Position numbers and translations under genes: made by a program. Shown piece after piece: positions 1 through 9,020 of a stretch of DNA of 64,000 nucleotides; position 1 is the first letter of the stretch, and each line of letters opens with the position of its first letter. Location of the stretch: assembly GCA_963729325.1 (NCBI GenBank), contig CAVSNS010000032.1, positions 15,328-79,327 of the forward strand, written 5' to 3'. This DNA is from JABCYV01 sp963729325 (GTDB lineage: Bacteria > Acidobacteriota > Terriglobia > Terriglobales > Acidobacteriaceae). The notes beneath the pieces were generated by a model. That model searched no databases. It had not been told where the DNA came from and saw nothing but the letters and a program-made list of their open reading frames with translations.

Positions 1-1
1 G

Positions 2-181
2 GAGTTAGTCGACACTGTGGACCGTGAGCGCATGGAATTCGTGAGCCATTATTTCGGCGCCGACTGGCCCACCCGCTGCCTGTATCACATGATGATCAAT
101 ACCGCGATCGGGGACGAGAATGTGATCTCCACTATCCTCGAGACCATGCATAAGCTCGAAGCAAAACTCGCCATGGTTTAA
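2..181 (+). CDS. C-terminal end of a probable cytidylate-kinase-like protein (5' truncated)
   Basis: An open frame enters from the left edge and stops with TAA at 179-181, leaving 59 residues. It contains FVSHYFGADWPTR, LYHMMINTAIGD and a helical end (ILETMHKLEAKLAMV). The YFG-DWP and LYHMMINT pattern is what I remember from the C-terminus of the cytidylate kinase-like family of P-loop kinases, in which a helical lid ends the protein. No P-loop is visible because the start lies outside the window, so the family call is a recollection, not a proof. A Nudix gene follows 143 bases later on the same strand. Confidence 0.45.
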   Translation, partial: ELVDTVDRERMEFVSHYFGADWPTRCLYHMMINTAIGDENVISTILETMHKLEAKLAMV

Positions 182-324
182 TGCACCTCGCCGAGATCAG
201 CCTATCGGCGTTCGATTACCCTTTAGTAACTATCCGTATGCACCTTTTTCGTTGCACTTTAACACTGCTGAAATATCTTCGGACTATCATCCAAGGAGAA
301 GAAGGCTCTGCGGAGGAGTGGGAG

Positions 325-810
325 ATGCCGTCGCCTCGGATTCCACGATTCGCTCTACCGCTGCAGGTAGCGGCTGTTTGCTACCGGCGACAGGGGCAGT
401 CGGTGGAATTCCTGCTGGTCAATACGAACGGCGGCAGTAAGTGGACCTTTCCCAAGGGCGATCCCGAGCCGTCTCTCTCACACAGCAAGGCGGCGGAACG
501 CGAGGCCTGGGAAGAAGCTGGGGTTCGCGGCCAAGTCGAGCCGCGGCACTTTCATCTCTATATCCATTCCAAGGGCGTCTTCTGGAAGCCTCCTGGAGTG
601 CGGGAGTTCGTGGTTAAAGCTTTCCTGCTTGAGGTAGAGCGGAACGGGCCTGCGTCCGAGCCGATGCGAAACCCAACCTGGTTTACAGCCGACGAAGCCA
701 AGAAGATTCTGGCCAAAGGACGCGAGGTCAAGTACGCGCGGGAACTGCAGGCTGTGATTGACCGGGCGCTGGAACAGATTGGCGCGACCAAGGTCTTGGC
801 CGCGCGGTAA
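325..810 (+). CDS. Nudix hydrolase, 161 aa
   Basis: A small Nudix-fold hydrolase, expected to cleave a nucleoside diphosphate linked to another moiety. The Nudix box lies at about residues 48-70: G-x5-L-x7-REAWEEAGV preceded by TFPKG. The metal-binding REAxEE core is intact, but the first Glu of the consensus is Leu. FPKG plus a downstream VREFVVKAFLLEV strand resembles the diadenosine or diphosphoinositol polyphosphate branch; substrate unknown. I chose ATG 325 because GGAGG at 312-316 sits 8 bases upstream. The frame stays open to 181, but the extra 48 residues carry no Nudix sequence. Confidence 0.8.
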   Translation: MPSPRIPRFALPLQVAAVCYRRQGQSVEFLLVNTNGGSKWTFPKGDPEPSLSHSKAAEREAWEEAGVRGQVEPRHFHLYIHSKGVFWKPPGVREFVVKAFLLEVERNGPASEPMRNPTWFTADEAKKILAKGREVKYARELQAVIDRALEQIGATKVLAAR

Positions 811-1117
811 GAGTCCTAAAATTTGTAGCGCACATCGCGGTCGCTGTCGCGCGGCAGCACTCCCCGCGTTTGTCATGCTGAGTGGAGTTTGTACGGTCGC
901 TTGCGACGGTACAAGCGGAGTCGAAGCATCCCTGTTCCATTCCCGCTTTCATTGCGGCGAAATGTTGAAGAACCATCTGACAAGTAAGACGAACCGGACA
1001 CGCGAGCGGCGAATTCCCCCTCACCGGCTAAAGGCAGGACAAGGTTCGTTCACGATGACAACACCGGATCCATCCTTCATCAAACCGCCTGTCTCATGAG
1101 ACGATTGAAGTAGTCTC
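811..1117. repeat. Intergenic region with a hairpin repeat unit
   Basis: No gene is convincing here. Around 868-933 lies a sequence of the type GTCATGCTGAG...TCGAAGCATCCCTG, a form I associate with dispersed intergenic repeats in Acidobacteriota. Inside it, TTGTACGGTCGC at 889-900 and GCGACGGTACAA at 903-914 form a 12-bp stem with one G-G mismatch and a two-base loop. A perfect 12-bp palindrome, GTCTCATGAGAC, lies at 1091-1102, and GTCTCATG recurs over the next start codon. It could be an operator or a repeat remnant. Confidence 0.5.
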
Positions 1118-3051
1118 ATGATCCAACTGTCCTCCGCCGGAAAGCGTTACGGCCACAAGCTCCTGTTTGAAGGAGCCGATTGGATGATTACGCCTCGAGA
1201 CCGGGTCGGTCTGGTTGGCGCGAACGGTACCGGCAAATCCACGCTGATGAAGATTCTGGCCGGGCTCGAGACCCTCGACTATGGCTCGATCAGCACAGCC
1301 AAAGGCATCAGCGCAGGCTACCTTCCGCAGGATGGGCTCACGCTTTCCGGGCGCACGGTGTTCGCCGAGTGCATGTCAGTCTTCTCTGAACTGCGGGGCC
1401 TGGAACAGGAGATGGAAGACCTGACCGGGCGCATGTCGGAGCTCGATCACTCGTCTCAGGAGTACTCGCAGGTCGCTGAACGATACCATCGCATCGAGCA
1501 CGAATTTCGCACTCGCGATGGATACGCGATCGAGGCGCAGGTTGGCACGGTGCTTTCAGGGCTCGGGTTCCGAAAAGAGGACTGGAACCGTCAAACGGAA
1601 GAATTTTCCGGGGGCTGGCAGATGCGGCTGGCCCTCGCCAAGCTTCTACTGCAACGGCCGAACCTTTTGCTGCTGGACGAACCGACGAATCATCTCGACC
1701 TCGAAGCCCGCAACTGGCTGGAAGAGTATCTCGGCGACTATCCCTACGCTTTTGTTCTGATCTCGCACGACCGGTACTTTCTCGATGTAACCATCAACAA
1801 GATTGTCGAGATCTGGAATAAGCGGATTCATCTCTACAGCGGCAATTACGAGAAGTATCTCGGCCAGAAGACGCAGAGATTAGAGCAGCTCGAAGCGGCT
1901 TATCGCAATCAGCGCGAGCGCATCGAGCAGCTGGAAGTTTTCATCAACCGCTTTCGATATCAGGCGACCAAGGCTAAGCAGGTGCAGAGCCGCATCAAGG
2001 AACTGGAAAGGATGGAGCGGATCGAGCTACCCGAAGAGGAGAAGACGATTCACTTCTCTTTTCCGCAGCCCAAGCCCGGTGGACGGATTGTGGCTGAGTT
2101 CCAAGGCGTCGCCAAGGCTTACGGCGAAAAGCAAGTGTTTAGCGACGTCAGCTTCATGATCGAGCGCGGCGACCGGATTGCCCTGGTCGGCGTAAATGGT
2201 GCGGGAAAATCAACCCTGATCAAGCTGCTCGCGGAACAAGAGCCGCTGACCGGCGGCGAATATCGCCTTGGGCACAATGCTCAGCCCGACTACTTTGCTC
2301 AGGACCAATACAAAGAACTCGACCCGGACGCGCGCATTCTGGACGATTTGGGCGGGCTCTCTCCGCGCTCCACGCAAACTGAGCTGCGCAGTCTGCTGGG
2401 TTGCTTTCTGTTCTCGGCGGACGACGTCTTCAAGCGAATTGGCGTGCTCTCTGGAGGTGAGCGCAATCGATATGCCTTGCTGCGCATGCTACTACGTCCT
2501 GCAAATTTTCTGCTGCTGGACGAGCCTACGAACCATCTCGATATGCGCGCCAAGGACGTCCTGTTAAAGGCGCTGACCGACTACACCGGGACTGTGGTTT
2601 TCGTCTCTCACGATCGCTACTTCATCGACAAGCTGGCCACGCGCGTCTTCGAGGTTGGGGACGGGCGCGTTGAGGTCTATCCCGGTAATTACGAGGACTA
2701 TCGCTGGAGGAAGGAGGGTGGCGCGGCCCGATTGCAGGAAGCAGTTGCGTTCTCGGCAAAAACGCAGCCGGCAAATGGCAACGCTGCGCGCCGTCGCCGT
2801 GGAATCGGAGGACTCAAAGGCCAAGCGCTTGAACCCCATCAAGCGCAAACAGATGGAGGAGCGCGTGCGCGAGCTCGAAGCAGAAATCAATCGGCTGGAG
2901 GACGCCATCGCTGACTACGAAGCTTCGCTGCAAACATTCGTCAGCGCTGAGGAGACTCAGCGCGCTTACAGAAGAGTTAACGGCGCGCAAAGTCGAACTG
3001 CAGAGCCGGCTGGCAGAGTGGGAAGGACTCGGGCAGGCATTGCAGACTTAG
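1118..3051 (+). CDS. ABC-F family ATPase (EttA/Uup/YheS type), two frameshifts
   Basis: A soluble duplicated ABC ATPase of the ABC-F class, which acts on ribosomes (translation factor or antibiotic protection) and has no membrane domain. First cassette: GANGTGKST near residue 35, signature FSGGWQMRLALAKLL, LLLLDEPTNHLD. Then comes the charged interdomain linker (residues 245-315). Second cassette: GVNGAGKST near 363, LSGGERNRYALLRML, LLLDEPTNHLD. The main frame holds to about base 2,750. The coiled-coil C-terminus (KRKQMEERVRELEAEINRLED) continues in the next frame, and a second shift near 2,965 leads to LTEELTARKVELQSRLAEW and TAG at 3049. Both look like single-base indels. The gene ends 3 bases before the convergent aldo/keto reductase stop. 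Confidence 0.88.
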
Positions 3052-3054
3052 CCT

Positions 3055-4026
3055 TCAATCGGACCAGCGTTTGGGCTTACGGTCCCAGCGGTGATTTCTC
3101 AACTCCTGCAGCAGGGCCACATCCAACGGACCGGCGTCGCTCACCGCAATATTCTGCCGAACGTGATCCGGCTTTCTCATGCCGATAATAGTTGTGCTGA
3201 CCGTAGGATTCGAGAGCACAAAACGCAGCGCCGTCTGCGGCAGCGTCATCGAGGGGGGAAGCACACTCTTCAACTTTTCCACACGAGCCAGAGTCTTGGC
3301 GAGGTTCGCAGGGCCAAAGTATCTGGAGCGCCAGTCGTCAGCGGGGAAACTTGTTTCTAGCGTCATTTTTCCGCCCAGGCTGCCCTCATCGAGCGGCACA
3401 CGGGCGATGATCCCGATATTCAACTCCCGGCAAAGCGGGAAGAGTTTGTCCTCCGGCGCTTGATCAAAGATGTTGTAAATCACTTGCACCACATCGACGA
3501 GCCCGGTGCGCAGGGCTTTAAGGCCATTTTCCGGCTGCCAGCGATTGAGGCTTAGGCCGAAGGAGCGGATCATCCCGTCCTTTTTGAGCTTTTCGACAGT
3601 CTGGCGGAACTCAGGTTCCTCGGTCCAACTGTCATCCCAGACATGAAATTGCAGGACGTCAATGGACTCCATGCCGAGCTTGCCGCGGATGAGGTCCGCA
3701 TGTCTGAAAACGTGGGCCGAAGGAAAGACATCGCGATACTTGTCCCGCGGTGAGGCCGGCCACTTCTGGTTCAGCGGCGGAATCTTGGAAGCGGCGTACA
3801 AGCGCTTGCCGCGGTTCCGGGACAATATCTGGCCGAGCAAACCATCACTCTTGCCGTCACCGTACGCCCAGGCGGTATCAAAGAAGTTGCAGCCGAGATC
3901 CACGGCGAACTGCAGGGCTTCCAAAGATTCGCGGTCATCAGAACCACTCCATCCACTCATGCCCCAGAGACCGTGGGCGATATCGCTTACCTCAAATCCG
4001 GTGCGACCAAGCTTGCGGTATTTCAT
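3055..4026 (-). CDS. Aldo/keto reductase, 323 aa
   Basis: A NAD(P)H-dependent oxidoreductase of the AKR superfamily with a TIM barrel. It begins MKYRKLGRTGFEVSDI, the usual start of the YajO/YdjG-type branch. The catalytic tetrad is visible: Asp and Tyr in NFFDTAWAYG (about residues 48-57), Lys in YAASKIPP, His in QFHVWDD. The C-terminal nucleotide-binding segment is STTIIGMRKPDHVRQNI. Length is normal and the frame intact. It lies tail-to-tail with the ABC-F gene and stands alone; the natural substrate cannot be inferred. Confidence 0.9.
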   Translation of the reverse strand: MKYRKLGRTGFEVSDIAHGLWGMSGWSGSDDRESLEALQFAVDLGCNFFDTAWAYGDGKSDGLLGQILSRNRGKRLYAASKIPPLNQKWPASPRDKYRDVFPSAHVFRHADLIRGKLGMESIDVLQFHVWDDSWTEEPEFRQTVEKLKKDGMIRSFGLSLNRWQPENGLKALRTGLVDVVQVIYNIFDQAPEDKLFPLCRELNIGIIARVPLDEGSLGGKMTLETSFPADDWRSRYFGPANLAKTLARVEKLKSVLPPSMTLPQTALRFVLSNPTVSTTIIGMRKPDHVRQNIAVSDAGPLDVALLQELRNHRWDRKPKRWSD

Positions 4027-4250
4027 TGATTCTCCTCGGTTGAGTCAGTGCAGGGACCGGCGTATTGACAAAAACGCGTTCGTTCAATGGTAGCAGTCAG
4101 ATGGACTCGTTCTTCCGTAACCTGCTCCATTCCTCAATGCCGTGCGATATTCAGCTTGGCCAGTGGCCAACAACTAAAGCATAGAAGACCCGCCGCATGC
4201 GGCAACATCAGTACTGCCCGCCGCACGGAACTAAGGAAGGCCGGAACCCG

Positions 4251-4775
4251 ATGTTACAGCCAACAGACAATCACTCTCCGAAACCGCAGTTCTCCTCGAA
4301 TCCCAATTTCACCCCGGCCAAGACGACAAATGCTCCCGTGGAGCAGGCCACGATCGGCCGTTCGCTGGTCATCAAGGGCGAAGTCAGCGGCGCAGAATCG
4401 CTGTACGTTGATGGCCGGATCGAGGGCACCATTAGTCTTGCCGACAATCGCGTAACCGTTGGACGTAACGGCAGCGTCACGGCCAACATTAGCGCCCGCG
4501 AAGTTGTGATTATGGGCAAGGTGCACGGCAACATTCAGTGCACTGATCGCCTGGACATCCGCAGCGAGGGTTCGCTGACCGGGGATGTCGTCACCCAGCG
4601 CATCAGCGTCGAGGACGGAGCCGTGCTGAAGGGCAGCGTGCAAGTCCGGGCCGCCGACCATAAGAACGAAAAGGCGCAACACCAGGCTCAGGCTAAAGCA
4701 GCGCCTGCCGAGCCAGCGAAGTCAACTACCACAGAACAGCCCAAAGTAGCGGCAGCAACTGCGGGCAACGCCTAA
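4251..4775 (+). CDS. Bactofilin (polymer-forming cytoskeletal protein), 174 aa
   Basis: Bactofilins are short right-handed beta-helix proteins that polymerise without nucleotide and scaffold cell-shape or envelope machinery. The core begins around residue 35 (ATIGRSLVIKGEVSGAESLYVDG). It continues as repeating strands with the regular glycine/hydrophobic pattern (GRIEGTISLADNRVTVG, ISAREVVIMGKVHGNIQC, LDIRSEGSLTGDVVTQRISVEDGAVLKGSV). The N-terminal 30 and C-terminal 45 residues are polar, Pro/Gln/Ala-rich and probably disordered, as in the family. ATG 4251 has AAGGAAGG at 4233-4240; an upstream in-frame ATG at 4197 lacks such a site. A hairpin terminator follows. Confidence 0.88.
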   Translation: MLQPTDNHSPKPQFSSNPNFTPAKTTNAPVEQATIGRSLVIKGEVSGAESLYVDGRIEGTISLADNRVTVGRNGSVTANISAREVVIMGKVHGNIQCTDRLDIRSEGSLTGDVVTQRISVEDGAVLKGSVQVRAADHKNEKAQHQAQAKAAPAEPAKSTTTEQPKVAAATAGNA

Positions 4776-4794
4776 TCGATTCGAGCCAGTACCA

Positions 4795-4830
4795 AGGGCA
4801 CAGCTTCGGCTGTGCCTTATTTCTTTTCTT
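4795..4830. terminator. Rho-independent terminator, likely bidirectional
   Basis: A 10-bp stem (4795-4804 with 4809-4818, one G-T pair) closed by a TTCG tetraloop and followed on the plus strand by TTATTTCTTTTCTT. It ends the bactofilin transcript. It overlaps the msrB stop codon (4817-4819), so it may also serve the convergent msrB. Confidence 0.82.
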
Positions 4831-5263
4831 CCGACTTAAGATCCAACGAGGCTGAGTTCATGCAGTAGCGCAGACCGGTGGGGGCTGGGCCGTCCTCGAA
4901 GACGTGTCCCAGATGAGCGTTGCAGCGTGCGCAACGTGCCTCCGTCCGTACCATGCCATAGGCTCTGTCGGCGTGAGTAGCCACTGCAGATTCGTCCAAT
5001 GGCTGCCAGAAGCTCGGCCAGCCCGTCCCAGAGTCAAACTTAGTTTCTGAACTGAACAGCGGCTGCCCACAACACACGCAGGCATAGGTGCCGTGGTCTT
5101 TCGTCTTCCAGTATTTGCCGGTGAACGCCGGCTCCGTTCCAGCTTTGCGGGTCACCTGGTATTGCTCAGGTGACAACTGCTTGCGCCATTCTTCATCGCT
5201 CTTTACGACGTCAGGTTTTGTGGGTTTTTCTTTTACGGAAAGCTCAGTATCCTTCAATGTCAT
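4817..5263 (-). CDS. msrB: Peptide-methionine (R)-S-oxide reductase
   Basis: Reduces methionine-R-sulfoxide in proteins, a cytosolic repair enzyme. All MsrB landmarks are present: zinc-binding CVCC and CARC pairs, the GTGWPSF substrate loop, HLGHVFEDGP, and the catalytic Cys in LRYCMNSASL near the C-terminus. The N-terminal 30 residues are a charged lead-in typical of a stand-alone MsrB. I prefer ATG 5263, with GGGA 7-10 bases upstream; ATG 5275, four codons earlier, is possible. No MsrA fusion is present. Confidence 0.93.
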   Translation of the reverse strand: MTLKDTELSVKEKPTKPDVVKSDEEWRKQLSPEQYQVTRKAGTEPAFTGKYWKTKDHGTYACVCCGQPLFSSETKFDSGTGWPSFWQPLDESAVATHADRAYGMVRTEARCARCNAHLGHVFEDGPAPTGLRYCMNSASLDLKSEEKK

Positions 5264-5325
5264 AACATTTCCCATGTATTGGATGCCGATTCAATCAAAA
5301 AGTGACAATCCGGCACTTTGATCTC

Positions 5326-6621
5326 TCAGATTTCAATAATCATTTCTTCCAACCGCGTGGGATAACTGTTCATGACCTCGCCTTTATCCTTGCGGACGAT
5401 CACCGTGTCGGAGTGGCGGAAGCCGCCCCAATCAGGATCATAAACGCCCGGCTCGCAACTGAAGGTCATGCCCTCTTTCAGGACAGTCTTGTCGCCCTCG
5501 GCAATCCAGGGCGCCTCATGTCCATCGAGTCCAATGCCGTGACCGGTACGATGTTTCAGGAACTTCTCGAAACCGGCTTTGCGAATCTGGTCCAGACTCT
5601 TTTTGTCGACCTCTTCCGCTACCGCTCCTTCCTTCATATTTTCCACCCCTGTATCATGCGCCGCCAGCATGGCGTCGTACAGACGCTTAGCGTGATCGCT
5701 CGGCTTGCCCACAGAGAAAGAGCGCTCGCACTCTACGTTGTATCCGCCGACCTGGGCGCCAAAGCTCAAGATCAGCGCATCGCCGGACTTCAGCCGGTCT
5801 TTGCTTGGGACGGCATGGGGAAATGCAGAGCGCTTACCGAACGGGACTAGTCCGCCGAAAGGCGGTTCTATACCCACGCCCACTACATCGATCAGTTCTT
5901 TCGACATTTTGTCGGCGACTGCGTCGGCCGTCGCTTTCAGGATTTGGTCTTCGGTGACACTGCCGTTGCGCTGCACAAAGTCGCGGCCGGCTTGTACCGT
6001 GAAATCGGCAAAATACATTGCCCGCCGCATGACACGTAATTCGTCTTCATCCTTCACCCAGCGCATGTTTTCGACGAGGTCCCCCGCATCCACAATCGTG
6101 GCCTTGGGAGCGCCGAGCTTCATCTGCTGCATACGGCCGGGCGTAGGCTCCTCCACTCCGATCTGCCCCGCGCCCAGGCCGCGCTTAGCGACGCGTTCGA
6201 AAATCCAGCGCACGCGGTTCACGGGACCGGGAAAATCGAAGTACGCTTCATAATCCTTTATCCACCACAATTTCACCTGGTCAGATTCCAACTCAGGAAC
6301 GAACAGCGCCGGATCGCCTGATTCCGGAATCAGCACCGCGAGCGGACGCTCGGTGGATCGGTGGAAATATCCCGTGGTGTAGATGACGTTGGTTGCATTC
6401 AGCAGGACCAGTGCGTTCAGCTTGCGCTGTTTCATCTGCTCCTGCACTTGCCCGATCTTGCGGCGATACCAGTCCGGCGGCAGCCGATCATGCGCATTCA
6501 CATTAGCCATGGACATTGACATCCGCAAACGCCGCGTGATCCCGAAACTGCTAGCGTCTGCTGTCACGCCAAGCGCTGCAGCGCCCGCAAGCGTGCGCAG
6601 AAATTGCCGCCGATCCGCCAT
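5326..6621 (-). CDS. Tat-exported M24-family (creatinase/prolidase-fold) protein with altered metal site
   Basis: A 431-residue pita-bread-fold protein. The N-terminus MADRRQFLRTLAGAAALG carries a twin-arginine motif and hydrophobic stretch, so export is likely. The creatinase N-domain spans about residues 45-190 and the catalytic domain about 195-430. Comparing its motifs with the five canonical metal ligands (Asp, Asp, His, Glu, Glu), I read Ser (LSFGAQVGGY), Glu (NVECERSF), His (RTGHGIG), Glu (SCEPGVY) and Ser (GFRHSDTV). Three of five are replaced, so a standard di-metal aminopeptidase activity is doubtful; metal-independent creatinase-type chemistry is an alternative. ATG 6621 has GGGAGG upstream at 6629-6634; the frame runs on to 6660 without a ribosome site. 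It is divergent from the FAH gene. Confidence 0.82.
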   Translation of the reverse strand: MADRRQFLRTLAGAAALGVTADASSFGITRRLRMSMSMANVNAHDRLPPDWYRRKIGQVQEQMKQRKLNALVLLNATNVIYTTGYFHRSTERPLAVLIPESGDPALFVPELESDQVKLWWIKDYEAYFDFPGPVNRVRWIFERVAKRGLGAGQIGVEEPTPGRMQQMKLGAPKATIVDAGDLVENMRWVKDEDELRVMRRAMYFADFTVQAGRDFVQRNGSVTEDQILKATADAVADKMSKELIDVVGVGIEPPFGGLVPFGKRSAFPHAVPSKDRLKSGDALILSFGAQVGGYNVECERSFSVGKPSDHAKRLYDAMLAAHDTGVENMKEGAVAEEVDKKSLDQIRKAGFEKFLKHRTGHGIGLDGHEAPWIAEGDKTVLKEGMTFSCEPGVYDPDWGGFRHSDTVIVRKDKGEVMNSYPTRLEEMIIEI

Positions 6622-6696
6622 GAAACAACCTCCCAAAACAATGTAGGAATCGAAGCGCACTATCTTAGCTCATTGGCGCTGTCTGCGGCACGCGGG

Positions 6697-6726
6697 TGGA
6701 CAAACGATCTTGCCTATAAATACACT
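6697..6726 (+). promoter_or_regulatory. Possible sigma-70 type promoter for the FAH gene
   Basis: In the 141-base divergent gap, TGGACA (6697-6702) and TACACT (6721-6726) are spaced 18 bases apart, within an AT-rich patch (CTATAAATACAC). The hexamers are imperfect and no start site is known, so this is a weak prediction. Confidence 0.3.
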
Positions 6727-6762
6727 GCTAGTACTGTTTCTGTCTGATGTGACGCCGTCTCT

Positions 6763-7794
6763 ATGCGACTTGTTACTTTTGAAGATCCCGTACACCAGTC
6801 CCGCATCGGGGCCATGACCGCCGATGGCCGCATCGTTGATCTGCACTCGGCCTGCGCTCTCTATCTGCGCGATGTGGAAAGCGAGAGCGCGTTCTATCGC
6901 TTGGCCGACGCGCTGGTGCCTCCCAACATGCGGGCACTTTTTCGCGGCGGCGATACGAGTTTGGAAGCTGCCCACAAAGCATTCGATTACGCCCTTCACC
7001 ATGATGATGGCGTGACCGGAGCGCGTGGGGAAAATATCTTTTATTCTTCGGGCGACGTAACGCTCAAGGCACCGATCATCCCCAAGAAGTTCTTTCACAC
7101 CGCGGGTAACTTCCGCGAGCACCATGAAGAGGCCACAAAGGCGGGGTTTTCCCACCCCGTGCTTCCGTGGATTGTATTTTTTCAGAATGTGGACGCGATC
7201 ATTGGTCATGATGAGCCCGTGATTTATCCCGATCACCTGACGCAGGAGCTCGATTACGAACTGGAACTGGCAGTTGTTCTGAAAAAAGGTGGCAAGAACT
7301 TCACCCCGGAGGAAGCGAAGGATTTTGTCGGTGGTTATGTCATCTTTAACGACATTACTGCGCGCGATATTCAGCGACGGGAGATGAAGTCCGGCGTGTT
7401 CAGCTTCTGCAAGGGAATCGATACTTTCTGTCCGTTGGGACCGTGGATTGTGACCGCCGACGAGATTCCCAATCCACATAATCTCGCGATGGAACTGCGC
7501 GTGAACGGCGAGCCTCGTCAGAATTCGCATTCCAGCAAGATGTCGGTGAAAATCCCGGAAATTCTTTCGCACTATTCGCCGATGGGATACAGCGCAGGCG
7601 ATGTGGTTTCTACCGGCACGGTTTCAGGCGTGGCTGCTTTCAGCGGCGATCCTAAGGCGTGGTATTTGAAGGTTGGCGACGTGATGGAGTGCGAGATCGA
7701 AAAGATTGGAGTCCTGCGCAATCGCGTTATTTCCTGGGAAGAAGCATACGGCCACAAGCCGGCGGTGCTAGCCACGCAGGAAACCTCGAAGTAG
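6763..7794 (+). CDS. Fumarylacetoacetate hydrolase (FAH) family protein, 343 aa
   Basis: FAH-superfamily enzymes use a divalent metal to hydrolyse, decarboxylate or isomerise 2-oxo acids near the end of catabolic routes. Family motifs are visible: LDYELELAVVLKK (acidic metal ligands), GGYVIFNDITARDIQ, the Lys of FCKGIDTFCPLGPW, and VVSTGTVSGV. The N-terminal 75 residues form the usual small lead domain. The start codon has no clear Shine-Dalgarno site. It is followed after 10 bases by the HMGL-like gene, so the two are probably co-transcribed. The substrate is unknown; its setting suggests a late step of the neighbouring pathway. Confidence 0.87.
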   Translation: MRLVTFEDPVHQSRIGAMTADGRIVDLHSACALYLRDVESESAFYRLADALVPPNMRALFRGGDTSLEAAHKAFDYALHHDDGVTGARGENIFYSSGDVTLKAPIIPKKFFHTAGNFREHHEEATKAGFSHPVLPWIVFFQNVDAIIGHDEPVIYPDHLTQELDYELELAVVLKKGGKNFTPEEAKDFVGGYVIFNDITARDIQRREMKSGVFSFCKGIDTFCPLGPWIVTADEIPNPHNLAMELRVNGEPRQNSHSSKMSVKIPEILSHYSPMGYSAGDVVSTGTVSGVAAFSGDPKAWYLKVGDVMECEIEKIGVLRNRVISWEEAYGHKPAVLATQETSK

Positions 7795-7804
7795 GTCCAG
7801 GCAC

Positions 7805-9011
7805 ATGAGTAGTCAACATTCGACCAAGGTCTGGGTGAGTGAACTTAACGCCCGGCCTGAAATCCGCTCGGCTTTTCCGCGGACCACGGTGCGCTTTTAC
7901 GACACCACGCTGCGCGACGGCGAGCAGACCGTCGGTGTAGTCCTTTCGCCACAGCAGAAGCTGGAAATTGCCCGCAAGCTTGACGAGTTAGGAGTGAGCC
8001 GGATTGAGGCGGGCTTCCCGCGCGTCTCTCCCGACGACGCCGAAGCGATTCAGTTAATGCAACAGGCCAAGCTGAAGGCTGAACTTTGGGGCTTCTCCCG
8101 GGCAGTGAAGGGCGATGTGGAGGAATTGGTTCGACTCGGCCTGCGCGCGTCCGTGATTGAAGCTCCAGTCAGCGACCTCAAGCTAAAAGCCTACGGCATG
8201 ACGCGTGACGAGGTTTTGCGGCGCGTGGTGGATGCGGTCGCTTTCGCGAAACAGAATGGAATTACTGTTGCGTTCTTCCCGTGGACGGTACGCGGGCGGC
8301 ACTCGACTTCCTCGGAGAATATACCTCGCTGTGCTGGAAGCAGGCGCGAGCGAAGTCGTTGTGGTGGACACGATCGGCGCCTGTGGGCCTGAGGCCGTCG
8401 AATTTCTGGTTCGTGAAGTTTGCGGCTGGGTTGGTCCCAAAGTTCCGGTTCACTATCATGGTCACAACGATTTCGGTATGGCGACTGCCTGCGCCGTTGC
8501 TGCGGTGCGCGCCGGAGCCTCGTGGATACAGGGCACCATCAATGGCATGGGGGAGCGCGCCGGCAATGCTGATATCGGTGAGATAGCTCTCGCTCTGCGC
8601 TGTCTTTACGATGTGCCGGTCGCCCTGGATCTGACAAAAGTGCGGGAGGTCTCCGAAGTCGTTTGCAAAGCCTCCGGCTATACGCTGGATGCGTGGAAGC
8701 CAGTGGTGGGAGAAAATCTATTCGTACGCGAGAGCGGTGCGGTCGCCAGCCAGTTTCATATTCCTGAGGCCATCGAGCCCTACTCTTCCGAACTGGTCCA
8801 CGCCCGGCGCAGCATAGTGCTGGGAAAAAAGAGTGGACTGGATAGCGTCGACTTAAAGGGGAAAGAGCTTGGACTTGCGATTACTCCGGAACAACGTGCG
8901 CCTATTCTCGCCGCAGTCAAGAAGCGCGCCATCGCCAAACGCGGCCTGCTGACTGACCAGGAATTTCGGCAGATCGTTGAGGAACTGACAGCAGTTGTGA
9001 GGCGAGCGTAG
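7805..9011 (+). CDS. HMGL-like protein (homocitrate / isopropylmalate synthase family), two frameshifts
   Basis: A TIM-barrel acyl-CoA condensing or lyase enzyme. The signature FYDTTLRDGEQTVGV is near residue 35, followed by the metal-binding HYHGHNDFGMA and INGMGERAGNADIGEI, and a C-terminal GENLFVRESG and VLGKKSGLDSV region as in NifV/LeuA-like proteins. The reading frame changes near 8,278 (TTCCCGTGG; VDGTRAALDFL follows in another frame) and again near 8,320 (YLAVLEAGASEVVVVDTIG resumes). Both are consistent with one missing base each. I cannot tell homocitrate synthase from a related specificity; no nif or lysine genes are nearby, which points to a catabolic role. Confidence 0.82.
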
Positions 9012-9020
9012 CGTCCGCGC

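Noticed and set aside
6670..7572. 300-codon minus-strand open frame opposite FAH
   Set aside because: Shadow of the FAH gene; no motif or ribosome site.
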